From: JAVKFF01 sp040226215
GTDB taxonomy: Bacteria > Pseudomonadota > Alphaproteobacteria > DSM-16000 > Inquilinaceae
Direction of reading: 5' to 3'
NCBI GenBank assembly: GCA_040226215.1
Contig: JAVKFF010000231.1
Location: 1-64,000, forward strand
Length of the DNA: 64,000 nt
Below, in pieces: positions 1 to 8,598 of this stretch. The number at the start of each line of letters is the position of its first letter. The first letter of the stretch is position 1. A program made the position numbers and the translations under genes. The notes beneath the pieces are model-generated. The model worked only from the letters and a program-made list of their open reading frames with translations, was not told where the DNA came from and did no database searches.

Positions 1-1
1 G

Positions 2-1564
2 GCGCTCTCCCGCCGCAATCTCCTGAGGACGGGCGGCACCTTCGCCGCTGCTGCGGCGCTGATGACCGATCCCTTCCATCAGGCGCTGGCCCAGAACCGC
101 GGCGGCCACCTCATCATCGGCCGCAGCCAGGGCTCGGACACGATGGACAACCAGAAGGCGGCGCTGGTCGCCTCGTCCGAGGTCCAGGCTCACATCTACG
201 ATCCGCTGGCCGTGATCGATCCGCGCACCGGCGTGGTCCATCCGAGCCTGGCTGTGTCCTGGGAGTTCGTGAACGACAACCGCTCGATCGTGTTCAACCT
301 GCGGCCCGGCGTCACCTTCCACGACGGCACGCCGTTCAACGCCCAGGCCGTCGAGGCGACGGTGCGGCGGCATCTCGATCCGGCGACCGGTTCGCCGACC
401 CGCTTCATTCTCGGGCCCATCGAATCCGCGGTGGCCGAGGACGAGATGACAGTGATCTACAACTACACCCAGCCCTATGTGGCGGTGTGGGTCGGCTTCC
501 TCATCCCCTACGCCTCGCCGCACAGCCCGACCGCCGTCGAGCGCTATGGCGACGATTTCGGGCGCAACCCCGTCGGCACGGGACCGTTCCGCTTTGTCAG
601 CTGGGACGCCAACGACGTCATCACGCTGGAGCGCAACCCGGACCGCGACTGGGCCTCGCCGGCCTATGAGAACCCGGGCGCCGCCTGGATCGACAGCGCG
701 GAGTATCGCACGATCCCCGAGGCGCAGACCCGCGTCGCCTCGCTGATCAGCGGTGAGATCGACCTCATCGCCGGCTCGAACGCGGTGCCGCTGGAGTCGA
801 TCCGGCAGCTCGAATCCACTCCCGGCTTGCGCGTCGTCTCGCAGCCGGCGCTGGGTTCCCACGGCGTGGTTTTCTCGCAGAACCGCCCGCCGATGGACGA
901 TGTCCGCGTGCGCCGGGCGATCAGTCACGCGCTGGAACGCGAGAAGGTGCTGGTGTTCGCGCTCGACGGCAACGGCCAAGTGGCCACCAGCCCGCTCGCC
1001 TCGTCCTACGCCCAGTACGATCCTGCGACGGCGGAGTATGGTCACAGCTACGACCCTGACGCGGCCCGCGCCCTCCTGGCGGAGGCTGGACATGGCGAAG
1101 GGCTGCAGCTCACCATGCTCACGCTCGACAGCGAGATTCCCCGCACGCTCGCCGAGGTGCTTCAGGGCGATCTGGCGGCGGTGGGTGTCGAACTGGAGAT
1201 CGTCTCGCTGCCGAACGCGGAGTACGGTGCCGTTCGGAACCAGGGCGAGTACGATCTGGTCTACATGAGCTACAGCTACTCCGACGCCGACATCGTCAAC
1301 TTCCTGTTTGCGCATGGTTCGGCACTCAACCTCGGCAATGTGGAGAACGAGCGCCTTGACCAGCTGGTGCGCGAGCAGCGCACCGAGTTCGACCCGGAGC
1401 GACGTCGCGAGATGATCCACGAGGTGCAACGCATCACAGTCGGCGAGGCCTATTGGCTGCCGGTTATCGAGGCGAACATCGTCGCCGCCATGCGCGACAC
1501 CGTCTCGATCAACATGACCGCTGCGGGGACCCTGATCCTCAACGACGTGCAGATGGAAAGCTGA
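2..1564 (+). CDS. ABC transporter substrate-binding protein, family 5 (peptide/opine type), 5'-truncated, Tat signal
   Basis: Periplasmic binding component of a Dpp/Opp-type importer. The frame is open from base 2, so the gene begins outside the window. The first residues include SRRNLLR followed by an Ala-rich stretch and ALAQN, a twin-arginine signal with a plausible cleavage region; the ATG at 62 is therefore internal, not the start. The body shows the usual family-5 landmarks: a PSLAVSWEF/VTFHDGTPFNA region, RNPVGTGPF, and a C-terminal EVQRITVGEAYWLPV segment. It is followed by a hairpin and the rest of an import/hydrolysis operon on the same strand. The ligand cannot be read from sequence; neighbouring amide hydrolases suggest an amide or peptide. 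Family call secure, ligand unknown. Confidence 0.93.
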   Translation, partial: ALSRRNLLRTGGTFAAAAALMTDPFHQALAQNRGGHLIIGRSQGSDTMDNQKAALVASSEVQAHIYDPLAVIDPRTGVVHPSLAVSWEFVNDNRSIVFNLRPGVTFHDGTPFNAQAVEATVRRHLDPATGSPTRFILGPIESAVAEDEMTVIYNYTQPYVAVWVGFLIPYASPHSPTAVERYGDDFGRNPVGTGPFRFVSWDANDVITLERNPDRDWASPAYENPGAAWIDSAEYRTIPEAQTRVASLISGEIDLIAGSNAVPLESIRQLESTPGLRVVSQPALGSHGVVFSQNRPPMDDVRVRRAISHALEREKVLVFALDGNGQVATSPLASSYAQYDPATAEYGHSYDPDAARALLAEAGHGEGLQLTMLTLDSEIPRTLAEVLQGDLAAVGVELEIVSLPNAEYGAVRNQGEYDLVYMSYSYSDADIVNFLFAHGSALNLGNVENERLDQLVREQRTEFDPERRREMIHEVQRITVGEAYWLPVIEANIVAAMRDTVSINMTAAGTLILNDVQMES

Positions 1565-1567
1565 GCC

Positions 1568-1608
1568 GTCGTCCGGCGCGCCGCGTACCGCCGCGGCGCG
1601 CCCACGAC
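1568..1608 (+). promoter_or_regulatory. Intercistronic stem-loop after the binding-protein gene
   Basis: GGCGCGCCGCG (1575-1585) and CGCGGCGCGCC (1592-1602) form a perfect 11-bp stem with a 6-nt loop. GTCGT (1568-1572) and ACGAC (1604-1608) extend it across a small internal loop. It starts four bases after the binding-protein stop and has no T-run, so it is better read as an mRNA-stabilising or attenuating hairpin than as a full terminator. Such hairpins are known to let binding proteins be made in excess over permeases; that role here is inferred. Confidence 0.6.
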
Positions 1609-1658
1609 GCATCGACCGTTGGCCCGTTGAGGTCGTCAGGCATTGTGGTCAGGCAAAG

Positions 1659-3263
1659 GTGATCCGATCCAGTATCGATGAAGCGCTGACATCGGCGAGG
1701 CGCGCGGACGCGCCAGGGCTCGTGGCCGGTCTGGCGATCGCCGGCGAGATCGCCTGGCGCGCCTGTGCCGGCCTCGCCAGCATCGAGCACGGCGTTCCGC
1801 TAACTCCCTCGTCGCGGCTGCGCATCGGCTCCGTGTCGAAGCATTTCGCCTGCGCCCTCGCGCTCCTGATGGCCGATGAGGGTGTGCTAGATCTCGACGA
1901 TCCCGTGGCCCGGCACTTGCCCGAGACGCGAACGGAGTGGGGCGAGGCGGTGAGACTTCGCCAACTCTGCGACAACACATCGGGTGTCGCCGACTTCCTG
2001 GAATGCCTGCATCTGTCCGGTGCGGGTCTGATGCGGCCGATCACCTCCGGCGAGTGCCTCGATCTAATTCTGGCGCAGCCGCTCAACGCTGAACCCGGCA
2101 CTCGGCTGATCTACTCCGCCGGCGGCTTCCTGGCGTTGTCGGCGGTGCTGGAGCGGATCGGCGGACGGCCGATGGGTGAGCTCTTGCGGGAAAGGCTATT
2201 CGTGCCCGCCGGCATGGCCGCGACCGATCTCGTTGCGTCCGATCGCGCGGTGGTTCGCGACCTGGCGACGCCCTATGTGGTCTCGCCTTCCGGCGCGCTC
2301 ATGCGTGGTGGCTGGGGGCTCGAGCTCAACTGCGAGGGCGGCATCGTCTCGACCCTCGATGACATGCTCGCCTGGGGAGGCTGGCTGCTCGCCGACGGCG
2401 TCGGGCGAGGCCTGCTCGACCGGCTCTCACGGACATCGACATCTGGCAAAGGCGTGGAAGGCCTCTACGCCCTCGGCCTGTCGCGCCAGCCCCATCGCGG
2501 CCTGCCGCTGGTCAGCCATGGCGGCCGCACACCCGGTTTTGGCACCGAGCTGATCCTGCTGCCCGATCGCGGCCTCGTCGGCGTGGTCATCGCCAATGAT
2601 GGCCGCCTCGATCCGCACGCGCTGGCCAGGGACATGCTCGACCGGCAGCTCGGGCTTGCCGAGCGCGAGGACGGGGTGTCGGACGGCGTGGCGACCCCGC
2701 CCGGCATCTTCGTCAGCGACCGCGAGGGTATCGCCATCGAGCTCGCCGGCAGCGGGACCTGCGACACGGTAGTCACCAGCAGCGGCCGATACGGGCTTCA
2801 ACGGGAGGGGTCCGAGACCTGGCGCGTCCGGTCGCCGGTCTGGGACGCCGTGGTGGCACCGGCGGCGGGTGGCGACATTGCGCTTGTGGACTCCGGCGCC
2901 CCGGTCGCGCTCAGACGGTGCGAACGACCAGGTGACTCGCTCCTCGCAGAGATCGAGGGACGCTACGTGAACGAGACGCTGCAGGCGTCCTACACGATCG
3001 ACGCGACGGCGCGATTACGCATGCAGGGGGTCCGGGGATTCCAGGACTACCGCCTCGACCCGGTCGACGAGCGGTTGCTGATCGCCGAGCCGGTCGGCCC
3101 GTTCGCCAGCTTCCACCGGCCGCGACTGCATCTGGAGCGTGAAGGCGGTCGGATCGCCGGCTTCACGGTGTCGACCGAGCGGACCCGGGGTGTACGGTTC
3201 CGGCCAGGCGAGGCGCGCACGTCCCGGCCTGCGAACCGACTCGAAACCGTCGGCACGGCCTAG
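1659..3263 (+). CDS. D-aminopeptidase-like serine hydrolase (beta-lactamase/DAP family)
   Basis: Penicillin-recognising serine hydrolase of 534 aa from a GTG start. The catalytic set is readable: SVSK with Ser58 and Lys61, Tyr153 in IYSAGG, and His288 in SHGG. These positions and the length nearly match Ochrobactrum D-aminopeptidase as I recall it (520 aa; Ser62, Lys65, Tyr153, His287). The roughly 200 residues after the catalytic domain would correspond to that enzyme's two C-terminal beta-barrel domains. No signal peptide is visible, so it probably acts in the cytoplasm on imported D-amino-acid amides or peptides. It lies 94 bp after the binding protein and 15 bp before an amidohydrolase. 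A generic class C esterase is the alternative. Confidence 0.8.
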   Translation: MIRSSIDEALTSARRADAPGLVAGLAIAGEIAWRACAGLASIEHGVPLTPSSRLRIGSVSKHFACALALLMADEGVLDLDDPVARHLPETRTEWGEAVRLRQLCDNTSGVADFLECLHLSGAGLMRPITSGECLDLILAQPLNAEPGTRLIYSAGGFLALSAVLERIGGRPMGELLRERLFVPAGMAATDLVASDRAVVRDLATPYVVSPSGALMRGGWGLELNCEGGIVSTLDDMLAWGGWLLADGVGRGLLDRLSRTSTSGKGVEGLYALGLSRQPHRGLPLVSHGGRTPGFGTELILLPDRGLVGVVIANDGRLDPHALARDMLDRQLGLAEREDGVSDGVATPPGIFVSDREGIAIELAGSGTCDTVVTSSGRYGLQREGSETWRVRSPVWDAVVAPAAGGDIALVDSGAPVALRRCERPGDSLLAEIEGRYVNETLQASYTIDATARLRMQGVRGFQDYRLDPVDERLLIAEPVGPFASFHRPRLHLEREGGRIAGFTVSTERTRGVRFRPGEARTSRPANRLETVGTA

Positions 3264-3278
3264 GAACGGCAAGGGCGC

Positions 3279-4733
3279 ATGACCACGACGACGGTAATCC
3301 GCAACATCGACTGGGCCGTGGTCTGGGACTCCATCCACGGCCGCCAGGCCTATGCGCGCGACGTCGATCTCGCCTTCACCGGAGATCGAATCGTCCATGT
3401 CGGTCGCCGGTTCGCCGGAAAGGCGGACCGGGAGCTCGACGGCACGCGCTGCGTCGTCATGCCGGGCCTGATCGACATCCACGCCCACCCGACGCTGGAG
3501 CCGATCCATCGCGGCCTGACCGAGGATGTCGGCAGCGACAAGCTCTATGGCTCGAGCCTCTACGAGTTCAACACCGCATTCCGGCCCGATGTCGAGGGCA
3601 TGGCCTCGGCCATGGATGTGGCGATCGCCGAGGCACTGTCGAGCGGCGTCACCACACTGGTCGACATCAGCGCCGGCGTCCAGGACGAGGCGACCGGCCG
3701 TATGGTGGATAGCGGCATCCGCACCGTCGTGGCACCCGGCTTCCGCTGCGCCCGCTGGCGCAGCAAGGACGGCCACACCGTCGACTACGACTGGGATCTC
3801 GCCGCGGGACGGAAGACCTACGAGGCGGCGCTGGAAGGCATCGCGCGCTGGTCGGCCCACCCAAGCGGTCGGGTCAGCGGCATGCTGGCGCCCATGCAGA
3901 TCGACACGGTCAGCCCGGATATCCTGAAGGAATCCCATGCCGTGGCGGTCGCGGAGGGAATTCCCTGGCAGATCCACGCCGGGCAGAGCGTCTGGGAGTT
4001 CCAGGAGATCACCCGCCGCACCGGCCTGACGCCGGTGCAATGGCTCGCGGACCTCGGCGCGCTCGATCCGACGACGATCGTCGGCCACGCCATCTTCCTC
4101 GACCACCACAAGACGTCCAACTGGCCGACGCGCTCGGATCTGGGCCTGCTGGCGGAGGCCGGCGCCAGCGTCGGGCACTGCCCGACGATCTTCGGCCGGC
4201 GCGGCTTCACGCTGCAGCATTTCGGCGCCTATGTGGAGGCCGGGGTCAATGTGGCGATCGGCACCGACAGCTATCCGCACAACATCCTGGAAGAGGCGCG
4301 GCACGCCGCCGTCTACGGCCGCATCGCGGCGGGCTGGGTGCACGCGCTGAGGACAGCCGACATCTTCGCCGCGCTGACCGTCAACGGTGCCAGGGCGCTT
4401 GGCCGCGACGATCTGGGCCGGCTCGCGGCTGGCTGCCAGGCCGACATCGTCATCGTCGATGCCGGCCATCCGATGATGCGACCCCTGCGAGATCCATTGA
4501 AGAGCCTGATATTCAGCGCCGCCGACCGGGCTGTGCGCGACGTCTTCGTGGCAGGCGAGGCGGTGCTCGCCGGCGGACATCCCAAACGCATCGACGTCGA
4601 GCGGTCGGCCGGGGAACTGGAGCAGGCTCAGCGCCGCGCTATCGCGCGCACGCCGGACCATGACCGTCTCGGCCGCACGGCCGAGGAGCTGGTGCCGCTG
4701 GTCCTGCCGCGGCTGGACGTGACGGAGGGCTGA
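3279..4733 (+). CDS. Metal-dependent amidohydrolase (paralogue 1)
   Basis: Cytoplasmic TIM-barrel amidohydrolase of 484 aa, subtype with a single metal site as in chlorohydrolases and cytosine deaminase. Metal and catalytic residues visible are HAH (His68, His70) in LIDIHAHP, His233 in QIHAG, His270 in VGHAIFLDHH and Asp330 in GTDSYPH, plus the GHCP motif near 299-302. A short N-terminal beta domain (RNIDWAVVW, VDLAFTGDRIVHVG) and the C-terminal DIVIVD-type strand complete the fold. It is clearly paralogous to the gene at 8599. The stop overlaps the next ATG (TGATG), indicating translational coupling. Likely hydrolyses or deaminates an imported compound; the substrate is unknown. Confidence 0.88.
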   Translation: MTTTTVIRNIDWAVVWDSIHGRQAYARDVDLAFTGDRIVHVGRRFAGKADRELDGTRCVVMPGLIDIHAHPTLEPIHRGLTEDVGSDKLYGSSLYEFNTAFRPDVEGMASAMDVAIAEALSSGVTTLVDISAGVQDEATGRMVDSGIRTVVAPGFRCARWRSKDGHTVDYDWDLAAGRKTYEAALEGIARWSAHPSGRVSGMLAPMQIDTVSPDILKESHAVAVAEGIPWQIHAGQSVWEFQEITRRTGLTPVQWLADLGALDPTTIVGHAIFLDHHKTSNWPTRSDLGLLAEAGASVGHCPTIFGRRGFTLQHFGAYVEAGVNVAIGTDSYPHNILEEARHAAVYGRIAAGWVHALRTADIFAALTVNGARALGRDDLGRLAAGCQADIVIVDAGHPMMRPLRDPLKSLIFSAADRAVRDVFVAGEAVLAGGHPKRIDVERSAGELEQAQRRAIARTPDHDRLGRTAEELVPLVLPRLDVTEG

Positions 4734-5728
4734 TGGGAGCCTACCTCGTCCGCCGACTGCTGCAGGCACTGCTGGTCATCGCCGCCGTGGTGTTCGTCGT
4801 CGCCATGCTGGTCAAGCTGGTGCCGGGTGACATCGTCGACATGATGGCCATCGGCAATCCGGCCTTCACCGAGGAGGATGCCGAGCGGGTGCGCGAGGAG
4901 CTCGGCATGAACCGCTCGGTGGTCGAGCATTTCGTCGTCTACACGGCCGGCCTGTTCGAGGGCGAGCTTGGCAACTCCATCCGCCACCGCCAGCCGGCCG
5001 CGACGCTGATCGCCGAAAGGCTGCCGGCGACGATCGAGCTGACCGTCGTCGCCATGATCTTCGCGCTGGTTCTGGCGATCCCGATCGGCGTCATCACGGC
5101 GATCAAGCAGGGCAGCGTCGTCGACCAGGTCGGCACGGCCCTGGCCACCCTCGGCGTCGCCATACCGGGCTTCCTGCTTGGCATTCTGATGATCATGCTG
5201 TTCACCGTCGAGCTCGGCTGGCTGCCGCCCTCGGGACGGTCCGGGTCCGTCGTCGTCGCGCTCTACCACTCGGTTGTCGAACTCGACCCCGGCATTCTCT
5301 GGGAAAGCCTGCGCTACTTCCTGATGCCGGCGGCGGCGCTGGCGGCCTCGATCGTGGCGATCAACTCGCGGCTGATTCGCTCCACCATGCTCGACGTCAT
5401 CCGCCAGGACTACATCCAGTTCGTGCGCGCCAAGGGGGCGCCGACGCGGGTCGTCTACATCCGCCACGCCCTGCGCAACGCGTTGATCCCTTCGGTCACC
5501 ATCCTCGGCCTGCAATTGGGTTTCCTGATCAGCGGTGCTTTCATCATCGAGAACGTCTTCGCCTGGCCGGGGCTGGGACGTCTCGCCGTCGAGGCGATCC
5601 TCTGGCGCGACTTGCCGCTGATCCAAGCGACGGTGTTGGTCTCCTCGATCATCTTCGTGGCGCTCTCGATCACGGTCGATCTCGTCTATCGCTTCCTCGA
5701 CCCGAGGATCGACTATGCCAGGCGGTGA
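4733..5728 (+). CDS. ABC transporter permease, DppB type
   Basis: Inner-membrane permease (331 aa) of the oligopeptide/nickel class. It has the N-terminal MGAYLVRRLLQALLVI signature of DppB proteins, about six hydrophobic segments, and the cytoplasmic coupling loop QFVRAKGAPTRVVYIRHALRNAL that docks on the ATPases. It starts inside the stop of the preceding amidohydrolase and overlaps the DppC-type gene by 14 bp. With the DppC-type partner it forms the channel for the ligand delivered by the binding protein at the left edge. Confidence 0.95.
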   Translation: MGAYLVRRLLQALLVIAAVVFVVAMLVKLVPGDIVDMMAIGNPAFTEEDAERVREELGMNRSVVEHFVVYTAGLFEGELGNSIRHRQPAATLIAERLPATIELTVVAMIFALVLAIPIGVITAIKQGSVVDQVGTALATLGVAIPGFLLGILMIMLFTVELGWLPPSGRSGSVVVALYHSVVELDPGILWESLRYFLMPAAALAASIVAINSRLIRSTMLDVIRQDYIQFVRAKGAPTRVVYIRHALRNALIPSVTILGLQLGFLISGAFIIENVFAWPGLGRLAVEAILWRDLPLIQATVLVSSIIFVALSITVDLVYRFLDPRIDYARR

Positions 5729-6632
5729 CAGCACACACATTCCCGCCGCCGCGGACGTCGTCGAGGCACGGCCGTCCTTCCTGGTGCGATTCTTGCGGGA
5801 CCTGGTGCGCAGCCCGAAGGGCATGGTGGGCTTCGTCATCATCGTCATCCTGCTCGCCACCGCGGCCCTGGCGCCGCTTCTGGCGCCGCACGATCCGACA
5901 CTGCAGGTTCTGACGGACCGTTTTCTACCGCCCTTCTATGCCGAAGGCGGCTCCGTCGACCACCTGATCGGCGCCGACAACATGGGCCGGGACCTTCTCA
6001 GCCGAGTGATCCTGGCGACGCGAACGTCGGTCACGGTCGCCCTGATCGTGATCGTCATCATCATGGTCTTCGGGTCGGCCGTCGGACTGCTCTCGGGCTA
6101 TTTCGGCGGCATGGTCGACTCGCTGCTGATGCGGCTGGTGGACTTCCAGCTCTCCTTCCCTTTCATCCTGCTGGCACTGCTGCTGCTGGCGATCTTCGGC
6201 CCGGGCTTCTCCACGCTGATCGTGGCGCTGTCGGTCGCCTTCTGGGTCAATTTCGCGCGCCTGGTGCGCTCCGAAACCCTCAAGCTGCGCGAGGCGGAGT
6301 TCGTCCAGGCGGCGCGCAGCATCGGCGTCTCCCACGCCGCGATCATGATCAAGCACATCCTGCCCAACACGCTACCCTCGATCATCGTGCTGGCCACCCT
6401 GGACATCGCCGTGATCATCATCTCAGAGGCGGCGATGAGCTTCCTCGGCCTCGGCATCCAGCCGCCCACACCGTCCTGGGGGATGATGATCAGCGACGGC
6501 CGAAACTACCTCTATGACAGCTACTGGATGGTGCTGGGACCGGGCTTCGCGATCGTCGTGACGGCGGTCGGCATCAACCTCTTCGGCGACTTCCTGCGCG
6601 ACACCTACGACCCCCGGCAGAGCCGGCTCTAG
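5715..6632 (+). CDS. ABC transporter permease, DppC type
   Basis: Second membrane subunit (305 aa). It has the DppC-style N-terminus (a cytoplasmic arm, then PKGMVGFVIIVILLATAAL), the HLIGADNMGRDLLSRVI motif and the EAA-like loop FVQAARSIGVSHAAIMIKHI. The C-terminus ends FLRDTYDPRQSRL, typical of this family (DPR near the end). It overlaps the DppB-type gene by 14 bp and ends 5 bp before the first ATPase gene, so the four transporter genes are one unit. Confidence 0.95.
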   Translation: MPGGDSTHIPAAADVVEARPSFLVRFLRDLVRSPKGMVGFVIIVILLATAALAPLLAPHDPTLQVLTDRFLPPFYAEGGSVDHLIGADNMGRDLLSRVILATRTSVTVALIVIVIIMVFGSAVGLLSGYFGGMVDSLLMRLVDFQLSFPFILLALLLLAIFGPGFSTLIVALSVAFWVNFARLVRSETLKLREAEFVQAARSIGVSHAAIMIKHILPNTLPSIIVLATLDIAVIIISEAAMSFLGLGIQPPTPSWGMMISDGRNYLYDSYWMVLGPGFAIVVTAVGINLFGDFLRDTYDPRQSRL

Positions 6633-6637
6633 GAGCG

Positions 6638-7609
6638 ATGATGAGCGACGCCTTGCTGACCATCAGCGGCCTGGAGACCCGCTACCGCACGAGCCGCGGC
6701 GACTTGCGGGCCGTCGACGGCGCCAGCCTGACGGTGCGGAGCGGCGAGGCGGTCGGCCTGGTCGGCGAGAGCGGCTGCGGCAAGTCGGCGCTGGGCCAGT
6801 CGATCATGCGCCTGATCCAGCCGCCCGGCCGCATCACCGGCGGCCGCATCGAGTTCGCCGGCCGCGACCTGCTGACGCTTGGCGATCGCGAGATGCGGCG
6901 GCTGCGCGGACGCGAGATCGCCATGATCTTCCAGGACCCGATGGCGACGCTCGACCCGGTGCAGCGCATCGGCGACCAGATCGCCGAACTGCTCGAGTTC
7001 CACACCGATCTCGGCCGGGCGGCGATCCGCAAGCGCGTGGTGGAGATGCTTGAGCAGGTCGGGATCCCGCAACCCGCGGCACGCTATCGCAACTACCCGC
7101 ACGAGTTTTCCGGCGGCATGCAGCAGCGCGCCATCATCGCCGCGGCGCTGATCCTGCAGCCGCGCCTGGTGATCGCCGACGAGCCGACGACGGCCCTCGA
7201 CGTGACCGTGCAGGCGCAGATCCTCGACCTGCTGCGGCGCCTACAGGAAAGCCGGACCAACACCGCCATCATCCTGGTGAGCCACGATCTCGGCGTGGTC
7301 AGCCAGCTCTGCGACCGGGTCTGCGTGATGTATTCCGGCGAGGTGATCGAGGAGGCCTCGACCGGGGAGATTCTGGCCGATCCCAGGCATCCCTACACCG
7401 TCGGCCTGATCGCCTCGATGCCGCGCCTCGATGTCGAGGGACAGACGCTGAACCCGATACCAGGCAGCGTGCCGGACGCGATCAACCCGCCGCCGGGCTG
7501 CAAGTTCGCGCCGCGCTGCCCGCGCGCCATGGACCGCTGCCGGGTCGAGCGGCCGGTGCTGCGCGACCAGGGGAGTGGCCGCTCGGTCGCCTGCCATCTC
7601 TATGACTGA
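6638..7609 (+). CDS. ABC transporter ATP-binding protein, DppD type
   Basis: Cytoplasmic ATPase (323 aa). Walker A is GESGCGKSALGQ, the signature is FSGGMQQRAIIAAAL, Walker B is LVIADEPTTALD and the switch His lies in LVSHDLG. The oligopeptide C-terminal extension is present with its Cys cluster (CKFAPRCPRAMDRCR), the iron-sulphur or structural motif usual in DppD/OppD. A tandem ATG ATG start leaves the exact first codon uncertain by one residue. Its stop lies within the start region of the second ATPase. Confidence 0.95.
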   Translation: MMSDALLTISGLETRYRTSRGDLRAVDGASLTVRSGEAVGLVGESGCGKSALGQSIMRLIQPPGRITGGRIEFAGRDLLTLGDREMRRLRGREIAMIFQDPMATLDPVQRIGDQIAELLEFHTDLGRAAIRKRVVEMLEQVGIPQPAARYRNYPHEFSGGMQQRAIIAAALILQPRLVIADEPTTALDVTVQAQILDLLRRLQESRTNTAIILVSHDLGVVSQLCDRVCVMYSGEVIEEASTGEILADPRHPYTVGLIASMPRLDVEGQTLNPIPGSVPDAINPPPGCKFAPRCPRAMDRCRVERPVLRDQGSGRSVACHLYD

Positions 7610-8594
7610 GGCGGCGCCCCCGGCATGCAGCCGCCCCCTGTTGCAGGTCGAGGGCCTGGTAAAGCTGTTCGCGGTGCGTCGCGGCCTGCTCGAGGCCTTC
7701 AGCCGGCCCCGAACATTCGTGCACGCCGTCAACGGCGTCGACTTCACCATCGCCCGGCGGGAGAAGTTCGGCCTGGTGGGCGAGAGCGGCAGCGGCAAGT
7801 CGACGACCGGCAAGCTGGTGGCCCGCCTGCTGGAGCCGACCGGCGGCTCGGTCAGGCTTGACGGCGAGGACTGGCTCACCATCAGCGGGTCCGCGCTGCG
7901 CCGGCGCCGGCGGGACGTGCAGGTGATCTTCCAGAACCCGTTCCTGTCGCTGAACCCCCGCTGGTCGGTGGAGAGCATCGTTGCCGAGCCGCTGGCGACT
8001 CACCAGGTGCTGCCGCGGCACGAGGTGCGTGACCGGGTCGTCACACTTCTGCGCGAGGTCGGCCTCGACCCCCGGCAAATGAGGCGCTACCCGCACCAGT
8101 TCTCCGGCGGGCAGCGTCAACGTATCGCCATTGCCCGGGCGCTCGCCCTCAACCCGATGCTGCTGGTCGCCGACGAGCCAGTCTCGGCGCTCGATGTCTC
8201 CGTGCAGGCGCAGATCCTCAACCTTCTCGCGCGGGTGGGTGCCGAGCACGATCTTGGCATGCTATTCATCTCGCACGACATGAGCGTCGTGCGGCATCTC
8301 TGCGACCGCGTCGGCGTGATGTATCTCGGCCGCCTGGTCGAGGTCGCGGAGACCCGCGCGATCTTCCGGGAACCGCGCCATCCCTACACCCGATCGTTGC
8401 TCGCCGCGGTGCCGGTGCCAGGCAAGCGGCAGCGCTTCGAGCCGCTGCAGGGCGAAATTCCGAGCCCACTGGCGCCGCCGTCCGGCTGCGTCTTCCATAC
8501 GCGCTGCCCGATCGCCACCGAACGCTGTCGGGTGGAGGTGCCCTTGTCGCGGGAAGTGGCCGGCGGGCACCGGGTCGCCTGCCACCACGCCTGA
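7602..8594 (+). CDS. ABC transporter ATP-binding protein, DppF type
   Basis: Second ATPase (330 aa from ATG at 7602, which overlaps the previous stop by 8 bp; a GTG at 7575 would overlap by 35 bp and is less likely). Walker A GESGSGKSTTGK, signature FSGGQRQRIAIARAL, Walker B LLVADEPVSALD and the C-terminal CVFHTRCPIATERC cluster are all intact. An insert between strands 1 and 2 (VRRGLLEAFSRPRTFVHAV) is characteristic of DppF-type proteins. It works with the DppD-type subunit to energise the two permeases. Confidence 0.94.
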   Translation: MTEAAPPACSRPLLQVEGLVKLFAVRRGLLEAFSRPRTFVHAVNGVDFTIARREKFGLVGESGSGKSTTGKLVARLLEPTGGSVRLDGEDWLTISGSALRRRRRDVQVIFQNPFLSLNPRWSVESIVAEPLATHQVLPRHEVRDRVVTLLREVGLDPRQMRRYPHQFSGGQRQRIAIARALALNPMLLVADEPVSALDVSVQAQILNLLARVGAEHDLGMLFISHDMSVVRHLCDRVGVMYLGRLVEVAETRAIFREPRHPYTRSLLAAVPVPGKRQRFEPLQGEIPSPLAPPSGCVFHTRCPIATERCRVEVPLSREVAGGHRVACHHA

Positions 8595-8598
8595 CCAG

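Noticed and set aside
3015..4769. 584-codon minus-strand frame opposite the first amidohydrolase
   Set aside because: Low-complexity, no domain, overlaps three well-supported + strand genes.
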